Positions 8,883 to 16,846 of a DNA stretch of 29,852 nt are shown piece by piece. The notes below the pieces were generated by a model that was not told the DNA's origin, made no database searches, and worked only from the letters and a program-made list of their open reading frames with translations. The position numbers and the translations under genes were made by a program. This DNA is from Chara braunii (taxonomy: Eukaryota; Streptophyta; Charophyceae; Charales; Characeae): the NCBI GenBank assembly GCA_003427395.1, contig BFEA01000625.1, forward strand, positions 532,651 through 562,502. Reading direction: 5' to 3'. Numbering within the stretch: the first letter of the stretch is position 1; each line of letters opens with the position of its first letter.

Positions 8883-9605
8883 ATGGCACCCAACAACGAG
8901 AACGATATTAATCAAGCAAACATCAATGTTGAGGACCCATGGCGGCAACCAGAGAGGCCGCAAAACAGAAACAGACCAGTGCTCGTGATAGGACCGCAAC
9001 CCCGGCCCCCTGTGAGGACGGGAAAAAGGAAGATGCGAGCCTATAGACCCTCCCCTAAAAAAAAGGGCGATGTGCTCCCAGCCTGGTCAGAGGATGAGAG
9101 TGAGCAAGAACGGGAGGAAAGGAGGGAAGAAAAAGGGACAGAGGATCAGCACAAGGAAGAACCTGGGCAGGGAAGCTAGGAAGACGCTAAGGGATCCACA
9201 AAAGATGACAGTGAGACAGGGGAGGATATTCCGGAGATTGTAATTGTAAGTAGCGATGACGAGGTGGATAGGGTCTCAAGGCCCATGCCGGAAGGACAGG
9301 CATCAACAAGAAGAGCCTCAGAGGAGGTCCATGATTGGGAGGACGTATTCGGCCCCACACCCAGTCATTGGTTCGAGGTGTGGGCCAGCACTTTCAAGCA
9401 TGACTGGATTATTATAGCCCGTAGCCTCATGGCGGCTGGGGAGAAGGTCGCGCCAACGGACTTTTTCTCAAAAGAAACATTACATGATATGAAGGCAACA
9501 TTGGACGAGATACGGACCTACGGGCTGGGGGTGGCGCCGCCACCAAAGACAGAGGAGGGCAGGGGCACGAAGCGCCAAAGAACGGACCGGGATACTGGGA
9601 ATTAA
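8883..9605 (+). pseudogene. third ORF of element A: nuclear-type acidic protein with NLS-like clusters and a SIM-like motif
   Basis: An ATG-started frame of 240 codons with one TAG (9177-9179) inside; the frame stays open on both sides, so I treat it as one gene. Residues about 45-62 (GKRKMRAYRPSPKKKGD) look like a bipartite nuclear localisation signal, and GTKRQRTDR near the end is another basic cluster. Encoded at 9237-9263 is IVIVSSDDE, a hydrophobic core followed by Ser and acidic residues, the usual form of a SUMO-interacting motif. The C-terminal part (WEDVFGPTPSHWFEVWASTF) looks folded and is unassigned. There is no signal peptide or transmembrane segment, so it is not an envelope protein. 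It sits directly behind a splice acceptor. CAG-to-TAG explains the stop. Function is unknown; a role in nuclear import or chromatin targeting of the element is only inference. Confidence 0.6.
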
Positions 9606-10383
9606 GGGATGGCAAACTGGGGTCGGATGACACGGTTGGATGTAAAATAGGGGCGCTGGGACTCGGCAAACCAATCGGGGAGACAGACGGGGGTTGTATT
9701 TTGTTAAGTGGCTTCCTAGAAACAGAGTTAGTCAAGGCAAGGATGTGGGACTTTGTGTGAAACAATGCCTGCTGGCCTGAAACTTGCCAAAAGACATGAG
9801 GGCAAGCTAGGAGATGCAGGGAGGAACAACTTTTTTGAGTATCAGCTATCTTTTCTGAGTTTGGCAACGACGAAGGAGAGTGTGATTGGGGAATTCGAAT
9901 ATGAGGGGGGTCTCTTTTTGCTATTTAAACAATCTGTAATTCCGTTTTGTCTTCTAAACAAATTGTGATACTAGTTGGATTGGAAGGACTTGGGCCAGGC
10001 TACAGACACAATGAGTCTCTTAGAATGTATGGTCACGTGTGTGAATGACGATGGTGTCCTGTTAAGAGAGGTTAGGGAACCTACGGGTAGAACGGCACGG
10101 CAATGCTTTCCCCTAGGAGCCTAATCTAACGGAGTCCATTCCTCAACATCAATATGCATGAGACCTGCAGTTATGAGTGAACGACCGGGCGGGCTAGCAT
10201 TGCTAAAGGTTGGGTGAATCCCGCCGCGTGCTAGACGCTAAGTCGGATGTATGAGAAAGATAAAGAAAAGTGGAGCAAGAAAATACATAGCACGCTAAAA
10301 CTAATGGCCACCACCTACCCCCCCAACTGACAATCGGATCCGAGTCTCCCTCAGCCCACCCCCTCGGGCGCTTGTATTGAGAA
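9606..10383. other. gene-free stretch after ORF3
   Basis: A purine-rich piece around 9680 (GACAGACGGGGGT followed by TGTATTTTG) could be a polypurine tract and the start of a 3' LTR, but I find no matching 5' copy. A 71-codon frame at 9753-9968 has no recognisable content. I see no RNA gene. Confidence 0.4.
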
Positions 10384-10540
10384 GGGAATGGAAATGAGAA
10401 TGACCCTAACCAGGCTATTCAAGTATGAGTATAGAATGGAAATAGGAATGGTCCTAACCAGGCTGTTCAAAGCTCGAGATTGGAAAAAAAGAACGATCCT
10501 AACCAGGTTGTTCGGAATGACCCCTGACAAGGGTCATTCT
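10384..10540 (+). repeat. degenerate tandem repeat, period about 45-48
   Basis: CCTAACCAGG followed by TTGTTC- or CTATTC-like words occurs at 10405, 10453 and 10498, each preceded by GAATGG- or GAACGA-like sequence. There are three imperfect copies. Confidence 0.7.
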
Positions 10541-10609
10541 TTGGAATTGAAACTGGGGTCCCCCTGCATGACTACTTGAGACGCAAGATATTCAAAGAGT
10601 TGAACCTTG

Positions 10610-10792
10610 GAAAAAGGACATTGGAAAGACTGAGATTGGAAAAGAGATTGGACTCAACCCTGGAAAGGATATTGGACTCAGCCTTGGAAGAGATAATCGC
10701 ATCAAGCATTGGACTGAGATTGAGCATCGGAATGAGATTGAGCATTGGAATGAAACTGAGAATTGGATTGAGTTTTGGAAATTGCATTGCAT
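10610..10792 (+). repeat. degenerate GAGATTGAGCATTGGAATG minisatellite
   Basis: Short units built from GAGATTGG, GAGATTGAGCATTGGAAT and TTGGAC recur with a period of about 18-20 bases, clearest at 10715-10775. The opposing open frames over this stretch (10576-10794 plus, 10572-10787 minus) are repetitive translations and not genes. Confidence 0.7.
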
Positions 10793-11785
10793 AAACAGGG
10801 GACCCTAGGCAACTTGAAATGGATTTGGAAACGACATTGAAATGAATTTCTCTTTCCTTCTAGTCTTTGGCCTCAATGAGAGGGGGATACCGGTGCACGC
10901 ACCACGACCCCAAGACCTCTATCCCCTTGAGGGAAAAAGTCTCAGCGCGACCCGCTCCTCCTTTAAGAGGATGAGGGTTAAAGGACTAAGGCACCTACCA
11001 CTTGGATCGGTGCGGGACGTCCAGAACTGACCCTGACAATGAGCTCTAGTCGGGGAGTTCAAACTGCGCCTTCTGTTGAATGTCTCAACGTCAAAGGGCG
11101 AGAGAGCCAAATGGGCAAGGAAGCCATTCTCATCTAGTATATTTTGTCCTCTCCGACCACACGCCATGTCATAGAGGGGTGCCATGGCCGTTTGGGTCGG
11201 ACCTCGGCTGCCCGCACTAAGTTGGGCGGCACTCTCCAAGGGGAGGGGCTTGGCGGAGCACCGGGTGGAGTCCGCGGCCACCACGGGGCATTGACACTGC
11301 CCTGCTGGAGCATTACAACCGCTTTGGGACTAATTGCGAGGTCTTCGTAACTGCACTCGCGAACTAATTGAGAGCCCCAACTCTCTTGGATTGGAAGAGG
11401 CCGGATTCGCAAAAACATACCACTTTGGGAGGAACGATTCGCGAGGAAGCCATTCTCGGGCAGGATGGGGTCCTGGGAGATAGGGACTAGACCTGTCTCA
11501 CGGCTGCGAGGAGGCACCTCAATGATGATGCCTATCTCCGAGTCGGTGGCCGCCGGACTAGCGTAGGGGATGAGGTGAGTTATCAACAAGGGAAGGACTG
11601 ATCACCCTTCCTCTTGCTGATGGGCCGGCATCTGCTTACTCAGTCGGCAGGGAAGGTCTGCGTACCTCCAAGTGAGAACCTGTAATGCGATGGGGACATC
11701 TCGATTGAGTGGGGGGAAGGTGTGCCATCTACCTAAGGACAAAGCATGCAAAGAAGTAAAAGACCCAGGGAAAGACGGACAAGAA
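10793..11785. other. gene-poor stretch with two interrupted inverted repeats
   Basis: CCTCAA (10871) and GGGGATA (10883-10889) pair with TATCCCCTTGAGG (10920-10932), and CCTTTAA (10960-10966) pairs with TTAAAGG (10978-10984). AGGAAGCCATTCTC occurs twice (near 11118 and 11450). A minus-strand open frame of 151 codons (11134-11589) shows a repeated ENGFLA motif with a neighbouring minus-strand frame. It is proline-rich and matches nothing I know, so I leave it uncalled. Confidence 0.4.
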
Positions 11786-12125
11786 AATTGCATTGGACTT
11801 GGCTGAGTTGGGCCATAAACGTGCCTGGCCAGATGGACTGTGAGAATTTCATTAGACTCAGCTGAATTGGGCTATAAAGATGCCTGGTCAGACGGATTGT
11901 GAGAATTGCATTGGACTTGGTTGAGCTGGGCCATAAAGGTGCCTGGTCAGATGGATTGTGAGAATTGCATTGGACTCAGCTGAATTGGGCCATAAAGGTG
12001 CCTGGTCAGACGGATTGTGAAAATTGCATCGGACTTGGCTGAGATGGGCCATAAAGGAGCCCGGTCATATGGAGTGTGAAAATTGCCTTTGGTCGTGGTT
12101 GAGCCGGGTCACAAAAAAGCCGCCG
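11786..12125 (+). repeat. 59-bp tandem array arranged as 118-bp dimers
   Basis: Units begin at 11786, 11845, 11904, 11963, 12022 and 12081 with exact 59-base spacing; the sixth is partial and diverged. Two unit types alternate: type 1 carries TTGG[CT]TGAG and mostly AGATGG, type 2 carries TCAGCTGAATTGGGC and GACGGATTG. This order (1,2,1,2,1) is a higher-order dimer, so amplification acted on a 118-bp unit after an older 59-bp duplication. Confidence 0.9.
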
Positions 12126-12360
12126 AGGGGAAATAAAGAAAACAAAGTAAAAATGGAATAAAGAAAAGAGGGAAGGGGGGATTCTTGTATTTAAGTGGGG
12201 GGGGGGGGAAGAAAAGGACGCCCTTTCCAAAATCTACAAAGGATCAAAGAGAACGGGCAAACAAAAGCACAAGGGAAAGGGGGTAATGAACGGCAGAGCG
12301 ACAAGGTAACTGGGGTGAGACGCGGGCAGGATTGGCAAGACTTGAGAAAAGGCCGGAAAA

Positions 12361-12883
12361 ATGACCCAGGGGAAAGAAGGGAGTAGTGGGGAGTGGCGGA
12401 GAGAAGGAATCAAAGTTATAATGCAGCAAAGGGGAGTTATGCCTGTGTTCATCAATTCGAAGTGGGTATCACCACAGCAAAGGCGGCGGTTGTACTGGAC
12501 GAACACCCCCCCTCCGGAGCAGATGCCTGACATTGAGTCACATCCAAAAACTTGCCTACAATTTGTTATCAACAAAAACCAAGGCAGGAAAAACCAACCG
12601 GACTGGGGCGACGAATGGTCATCCCAGGGAGGAAGTCCGTCTGCTGGGAATTGAGAGCAGGAAGCAAGGAGAGCCTCGCCTACCTCGTGTTACTGGAGTC
12701 AAAGGAACGTCGGGCTGCCCTGCTGGGTATACAGAGTTGACTGAGAAGAAAACTCGTGTCTCGGTGGAGGGGAAGATAAGGAGGCAGAGCTATGACGAAA
12801 ATGAGCAGCTTCGTCTAAGCTGTTGGAAGAGAGGAGAAAGCTTGAAGAGGAAACCCCGACCCCCATACCCTCCCCCGGCCTGA
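12361..12883 (+). pseudogene. C5-cytosine DNA methyltransferase fragment, C-terminal part, frame-broken
   Basis: The frame 12361-12654 contains PVFINSKWVSPQQRRRLYW followed by TN (about 12445-12516). This resembles motif VIII of C5-cytosine methyltransferases (VS..QRRRLYWTN), the QxRxR region near the catalytic core. About 66 codons later, in another frame, GCPAGYTE (12713-12736) resembles the end of the target-recognition domain just before motif IX/X; just upstream, in the third frame, ESKERRAALLG leads into the same place. The spacing fits a DNMT3-like enzyme. These proteins transfer a methyl group from SAM to cytosine. Motifs I (FxGxG), IV (PC) and VI (ENV) were not found, and the C-terminal frame 12713-12883 (..RRQSYDENEQLRLSCWKR) ends in TGA. 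It is therefore a truncated relic with at least one or two frameshifts. Whether it belonged to element A is unknown: it is 2.8 kb downstream on the same strand. Confidence 0.55.
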
Positions 12884-13940
12884 GGGGGTAAAGATAAAAG
12901 GAGCCCCCGAGAAAAGATTGGGAAGAAGACAAAAAGGACCTTGGCAAGCTGATCACCCATCTTGACTCTCCCTCCATCCCTCCCGTCCGTGTCTCCGGAT
13001 TCTTACTAACTATGGACTAATGCGCGATGAGGACATCGCGAATGAGTGGGGGGAATGTGTCGGGACTGGTGGGTCCCGAATGAATTTCCGTCACTCGAGA
13101 ACTTGGATTTGGCTGATTTATGCACATCAGAGAAAATCGGGAGCAGTGACGAGACGCCGAAAAGACGGGTCGTCTGGGGAGAGCGGCCTATCGGATAGAA
13201 AACGACGAGGGAAGCTGGCAAAAACAGGAGAGACGACTACGAATACGCAAATGCAGGAGACACAGCTTGTGAACAGGGAAGTGTCAGGAGCAGTCCACGG
13301 AACTAAGTATCATGGAGGCCACGAAGAACCAAGTATTAGAAGACATCGACGAAATAGCCGGCAATTGAACGACAAGGACGCCAGACGGACTTAGGGAAAG
13401 CAGGAACGTCACCCGAGGCGAAGTCGAAAAAGACGGGAGGAACTAAGATTAGCGGAAAAGCAGGAAAAAGTCGGGGCGTCGAGGGAAAATCACTGACAAA
13501 GTGAAAAGGAGTGGGGGTGACGCGAGAAATTCGGAAAGGACCTGGGATGCCCCAGAGGAGTCATGAACTGAATGGGGTAGACGGTAAAAATAGCTAGGTG
13601 GCGCCTGCGGACGACCCCATCTGGACCACGGGTCAGGATGGGAAAAATACACCAAGTACCGCCGCGGCAAGCGCCGGCGCGGGAGGCCACGGGAAAAGAA
13701 GAGCAGTAGCGGCAAGGAGACCTGGCTGACAATCCAGAATGGTCGGGGCCAGCCGGGCCAAGAAAAATAAAATTCCAGGAGGGCCGCAAGGAAAGAAGGC
13801 TGCCCGGGGAAAATCGGAGTGAAAGGGACCTAGACGGGGAGTAGCGGCGGCCAAATGGAGCCTCTAGAGCCGCGGGGGTGCCCAGACTGCAGTCCGAGGG
13901 ACAACGGCCATGTGTCGGCTGCAAAAGCAGACTTTGGGTG
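12884..13940. other. purine-rich stretch without a recognised gene
   Basis: The plus strand is A/G-rich throughout. A 124-codon frame (13020-13394, basic, R/K/G-rich) and opposing proline/serine frames (13490-13951 minus) exist but show no motif or domain. I treat them as composition effects. No RNA gene or clear terminator is visible. Confidence 0.4.
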
Positions 13941-14297
13941 GGGTCCAACAACTAGAAAGAGGGAAAATAGTTGTTGGACACTTGTCCCAACAGAAATAAA
14001 AGAGGAAGGAGAGAAAAAGGGGAGAAAAAGGAGGAAGAAGAGACAAAGAGTGAGGAAAAGGTGGAGAGAAAAGTGCCGCCAGGTTGGGACTGCAGCAGTA
14101 GGGACTGGCAGGTCTCAATGATGACCTCATCCCTCCAAGATTCTAGGAGGGCAGTCCGGATTGCAGAGATAAGGCCCTTGGAGCATTATCTCTGCAATAT
14201 CTAAGTTAAATCAGCAAAAATGCAGAAAAATGTTGATGGGAGTTGGCCGGCTATTTTTTTTTACCTTAGATCTGAGATCAGATCTTGTGAAGGAGGA

Positions 14298-14340
14298 GAT
14301 CTAGCCGTTTTTTTGTGGGCTGACACAAAACGGCTAGATC
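14298..14340. repeat. long hairpin, 17-bp arms
   Basis: GATCTAGCCGTTTT plus GTG (14298-14317, with three extra T) pairs with CACAAAACGGCTAGATC (14324-14340) around a GGCTGA loop. Read as RNA this is one of the most stable folds in the window. A second palindrome AGATCTGA-GA-TCAGATCT (14268-14285) is immediately upstream. Confidence 0.85.
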
Positions 14341-14505
14341 CGGAATGAGGTGGCAGCAAAATGGAAGGAAAACAAAGCAAGGAAAATGACAAAACTGGGA
14401 ATTTGGCCCAGGGGTTGGGCCAGATTCATCAGAAAGTTGAAAATTGAAGCAAAGGTCTAAATTTTGGAGGTAGGGAGACTTGAAAAGAGGCCGGAGCATT
14501 GTGGA

Positions 14506-14537
14506 CCTTGGATCTCAGCCAGATCCAAGGCTGAGAT
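14506..14537. repeat. two overlapping, mutually exclusive inverted repeats
   Basis: CCTTGGATCT (14506-14515) pairs with AGATCCAAGG (14521-14530) across a 5-base loop. ATCTCAGCC (14512-14520) pairs with GGCTGAGAT (14529-14537) across an 8-base loop. The two share bases, so only one helix can form fully at a time. Such geometry can act as a structural switch, but it can also arise from rearranged palindromes. Confidence 0.85.
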
Positions 14538-14757
14538 GGATGCCGCTACTTGAAAAATGCAACGGTCTACTCCAAAAGGGCCTACATCTGGAAAAAGGCC
14601 TTTACGCCCTCAATTTTCACCAAAGGCAGCATTTTGGGCATGGGTACCCCAAAAAGACAGCAGCTTGGAAAAAAAAAGAGGCCGGGGTAGGCCTATGAGT
14701 GGTCCGAAGTGGTACCAGTCACTTCGGCTGCATGTACCTGGCCAAAATAGGGCCCGG

Positions 14758-14802
14758 GTACCTCCAGAGAGGCCAAAACTTGAATTTTGGCCTTGGAGGT
14801 AC
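14758..14802. repeat. long two-block hairpin
   Basis: GTACCTCCA (14758-14766) and GGCCAAAA (14771-14778) pair with TTTTGGCC (14785-14792) and TGGAGGTAC (14794-14802). The loop is CTTGAA, and a GAGA/T internal loop separates the blocks. This gives 17 perfect base pairs in total. Confidence 0.85.
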
Positions 14803-14911
14803 CTCGGCCTACCAAGGGGGCACTTGGAGAGGCCTAGGGGCTAGGCGGTGCACTAGTTCCAGCCTACATAAGTTGGTAGTGCTGCCCGCCACTCTCATTT
14901 GAGCATGAGAG

Positions 14912-15275
14912 GTGCCCATGCTGCCAGTTTGAGCCCGTGAGAGCACTAGTGAGAGTAGGGCAAGGAGGAGTGAGCCNGTGCTAGCCTTGAAGCCTGGCTA
15001 TGGTGTTTTGAAGTAGGAAGGAGGACTAGGAAGCTAGGGGAGGTGGTCCGCCATAGCCCTCAGGCTGTGAGGTAGAAGGAGAGGCTGGTTGGGGTCCCCT
15101 TAGCCCTTCTAGAGGGAAGGACTCCACAACCCTAGTAACAGGAGCTGGCCATAGACTGAGAGGAGAAGTGGAAGAGGAAGGGGAAGGGAAGCCATATCCA
15201 GGGAACGAGAACCAAGCTCGGGACTTCATCACCAAGAAGCAAGCAAGGAGGTGAGTGAAAAGGAGGGAGGTCTCC
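14912..15275 (+). other. gene-free stretch ending near a donor-like site
   Basis: A purine-rich plus strand with one N at 14977. AG|GTGAGT at 15249-15256 is a good splice-donor match right before the pyrimidine tract, but I see no coding exon upstream of it. Confidence 0.35.
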
Positions 15276-15442
15276 CCCTCCTTCTTCCTCCTCTCCCCCT
15301 CCTCACTCTTCTTCTCCTTCTTCTCTCCTCCTTTCTTCTTCCTCTTCTTCTTCTTCATCTTCTTCTTCTTCTTCTTCTTCTTCTTTCCCTTTTTCTTCTT
15401 CTTCTTCCTTTTTCTTTCTTTTCCTCTCTCCCTCTCCTCCAT
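15276..15442 (+). repeat. CTT/CTC pyrimidine microsatellite
   Basis: About 165 bases of nearly pure pyrimidine, dominated by CTT triplets at 15330-15420. Leucine/phenylalanine-only frames on plus and lysine-only frames on minus are artefacts. Confidence 0.95.
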
Positions 15443-15457
15443 CCTCCTTCCCTCTTG

Positions 15458-16846
15458 TCAAACTTGAGTTTTCACTCTTGTGAGTGCTTGTACATGTTGC
15501 GATTCAAATTCTGATACTTCCGTGAAGTTTCCCCTTGAGTAGATGCTCTCAAACTTGAGTTTTCACTGTTGTGGGTGCTTGTACCTGTTGCGATTCATCT
15601 TGTGACACTTCCGTGAAGTTTCCCCTTGAATAGATGCTCTCAAACTTGAGTTTTCACTGTTGTGAGTGCTCGTACATGTTGAGATTCATCTTTTGACACT
15701 TCCGTGAAGTTTCCCTTTGAGTATATGCTCTCAAACTTGAGTTTTCACTGTTGTGAGTGCTTGTACATGTTAAGATTCATCTTGTGACACTTCCGTGAAG
15801 TTTCCCCTTTGGTAGATGCTCTCAAACTTGAGTTTTCACTGTTGTGAGTGCTTGTACAAGTGGCGATTCATCTTCTGACACTTCCGTGAAGTTTCCCCTT
15901 GGGTAGATGCTCCCAAACTTGATTTTTCACTGTTGGGAGTGCTTGTACATGTTGCGATTCATCTTGTGACACTTCCGTGAAGTTTCCCCTTGGGTAGATG
16001 CTCCCAAACTTGAGTTTTCACTGTTGNNNNNNNNNNNNNNNNNNNNNNNNNNNNNNNNNNNNNNNNNNNNNNNNNNNNNNNNNNNNNNNNNNNNNNNNNN
16101 NNNNNNNNNNNNNNNNNNNNNNNNNNNNNNNNNNNNNNNNNNNNNNNNNNNNNNNNNNNNNNNNNNNNNNNNNNNNNNNNNNNNNNNNNNNNNNNNNNNN
16201 NNNNNNNNNNNNNNNNNNNNNNNNNNNNNNNNNNNNNNNNNNNNNNNNNNNNNNNNNNNNNNNNNNNNNNNNNNNNNNNNNNNNNNNNNNNNNNNNNNNN
16301 NNNNNNNNNNNNNNNNNNNNNNNNNNNNNNNNNNNNNNNNNNNNNNNNNNNNNNNNNNNNNNNNNNNNNNNNNNNNNNNNNNNNNNNNNNNNNNNNNNNN
16401 NNNNNNNNNNNNNNNNNNNNNNNNNNNNNNNNNNNNNNNNNNNNNNNNNNNNNNNNNNNNNNNNNNNNNNNNNNNNNNNNNNNNNNNNNNNNNNNNNNNN
16501 NNNNNNNNNNNNNNNNNNNNNNNNNNNNNNNNNNNNNNNNNNNNNNNNNNNNNNNNNNNNNNNNNNNNNNNNNNNNNNNNNNNNNNNNNNNNNNNNNNNN
16601 NNNNNNNNNNNNNNNNNNNNNNNNNNNNNNNNNNNNNNNNNNNNNNNNNNNNNNNNNNNNNNNNNNNNNNNNNNNNNNNNNNNNNNNNNNNCTTGGGTAG
16701 ATGCTCTCAAACTTGAGTTTTCACTGTTGTGAGTGCTTGTACATGTTGCGATTCATCTTGTGACACTTCCGTGAAGTTTCCCCTTGAGCAGATGCTCTCA
16801 AACTTGAGCTTTCACTGTTGTAAGTGCTTGTACATGTGGCGATTCT
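15458..16846 (+). repeat. 91-bp satellite array, split by the assembly gap
   Basis: Units begin at 15458, 15549, 15640, 15731, 15822, 15913 and 16004, and after the gap at 16707 and 16798, always 91 bases apart. Each unit contains CAAACTTGAGTTTTCACT, GAGTGCTTGTACATGTTGCG and ACTTCCGTGAAGTTTCCCCTT. Two small palindromes sit in every unit: AACTTGAGTT and ACTTC-CGT-GAAGT. The last unit breaks off after GCGATTC near 16846. The distance across the gap (703) is not a multiple of 91, so the run of N does not reflect the true copy number. Confidence 0.95.
16027..16691. other. assembly gap (665 N) inside the satellite
   Basis: Unsequenced bases with the same 91-bp repeat on both sides. Assembly collapse in the array is the obvious cause. 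No feature can be called here. Confidence 0.99.

Larger units (their letters stand above)
1634..9720 (+). mobile_element. degenerate Ty3/gypsy-type LTR retroelement A, RT-deleted, with two extra ORFs
   Basis: The order is splice donor, accessory ORF, acceptor, gag with a CCHC knuckle, aspartic protease, RNase H remnant, integrase with a D,D35E triad, second acceptor, third ORF. Protease before RNase H and integrase at the end is the gypsy (not copia) order. I could not find a pair of LTRs, a tRNA primer-binding site or a clear polypurine tract, so both ends are approximate. Five in-frame stops, a frameshift near 6050-6115 and loss of the reverse transcriptase make it non-autonomous. A partner sequence on the minus strand (26342-27380) shares the donor cassette and the accessory ORF. 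Confidence 0.8.
13943..14911. repeat. hairpin-dense kilobase with at least eight perfect inverted repeats
   Basis: Perfect or near-perfect arms follow one another: 13943-13954/13968-13979 (12 bp), 14160-14172/14186-14198 (13 bp), 14268-14275/14278-14285 (8 bp), 14298-14340 (17 bp with a TTT bulge), 14506-14515/14521-14530 (10 bp), 14512-14520/14529-14537 (9 bp), 14704-14711/14720-14727 (8 bp), 14758-14802 (17 bp in two blocks) and 14892-14898/14905-14911 (7 bp). The arms are of mixed composition, so the density is not an AT-richness effect. No protein gene is recognised across it. It could be a structured transcript, an LTR or a stack of foldback elements. Confidence 0.75.

Noticed and set aside
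9680-9705. 3' LTR start of element A after GACGGGGGT
   Set aside because: No matching 5' LTR was found upstream of 1634, so the boundary cannot be supported.
11134-11589. Minus-strand frame of 151 codons with ENGFLA motif
   Set aside because: Proline/serine-rich and without a domain or neighbour to support it; the repeated motif comes from a short repeated DNA word.
13020-13394. 124-codon basic plus-strand frame
   Set aside because: Purine-rich composition explains it; no motif, no homologous partner in the window.
15026-15442. Lysine/glutamate-rich minus frame and leucine/phenylalanine-rich plus frames
   Set aside because: Direct translations of the CTT microsatellite.
15458-16846. CRISPR array
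   Set aside because: Units are contiguous 91-bp copies with no unique spacers, in a eukaryotic repeat context.
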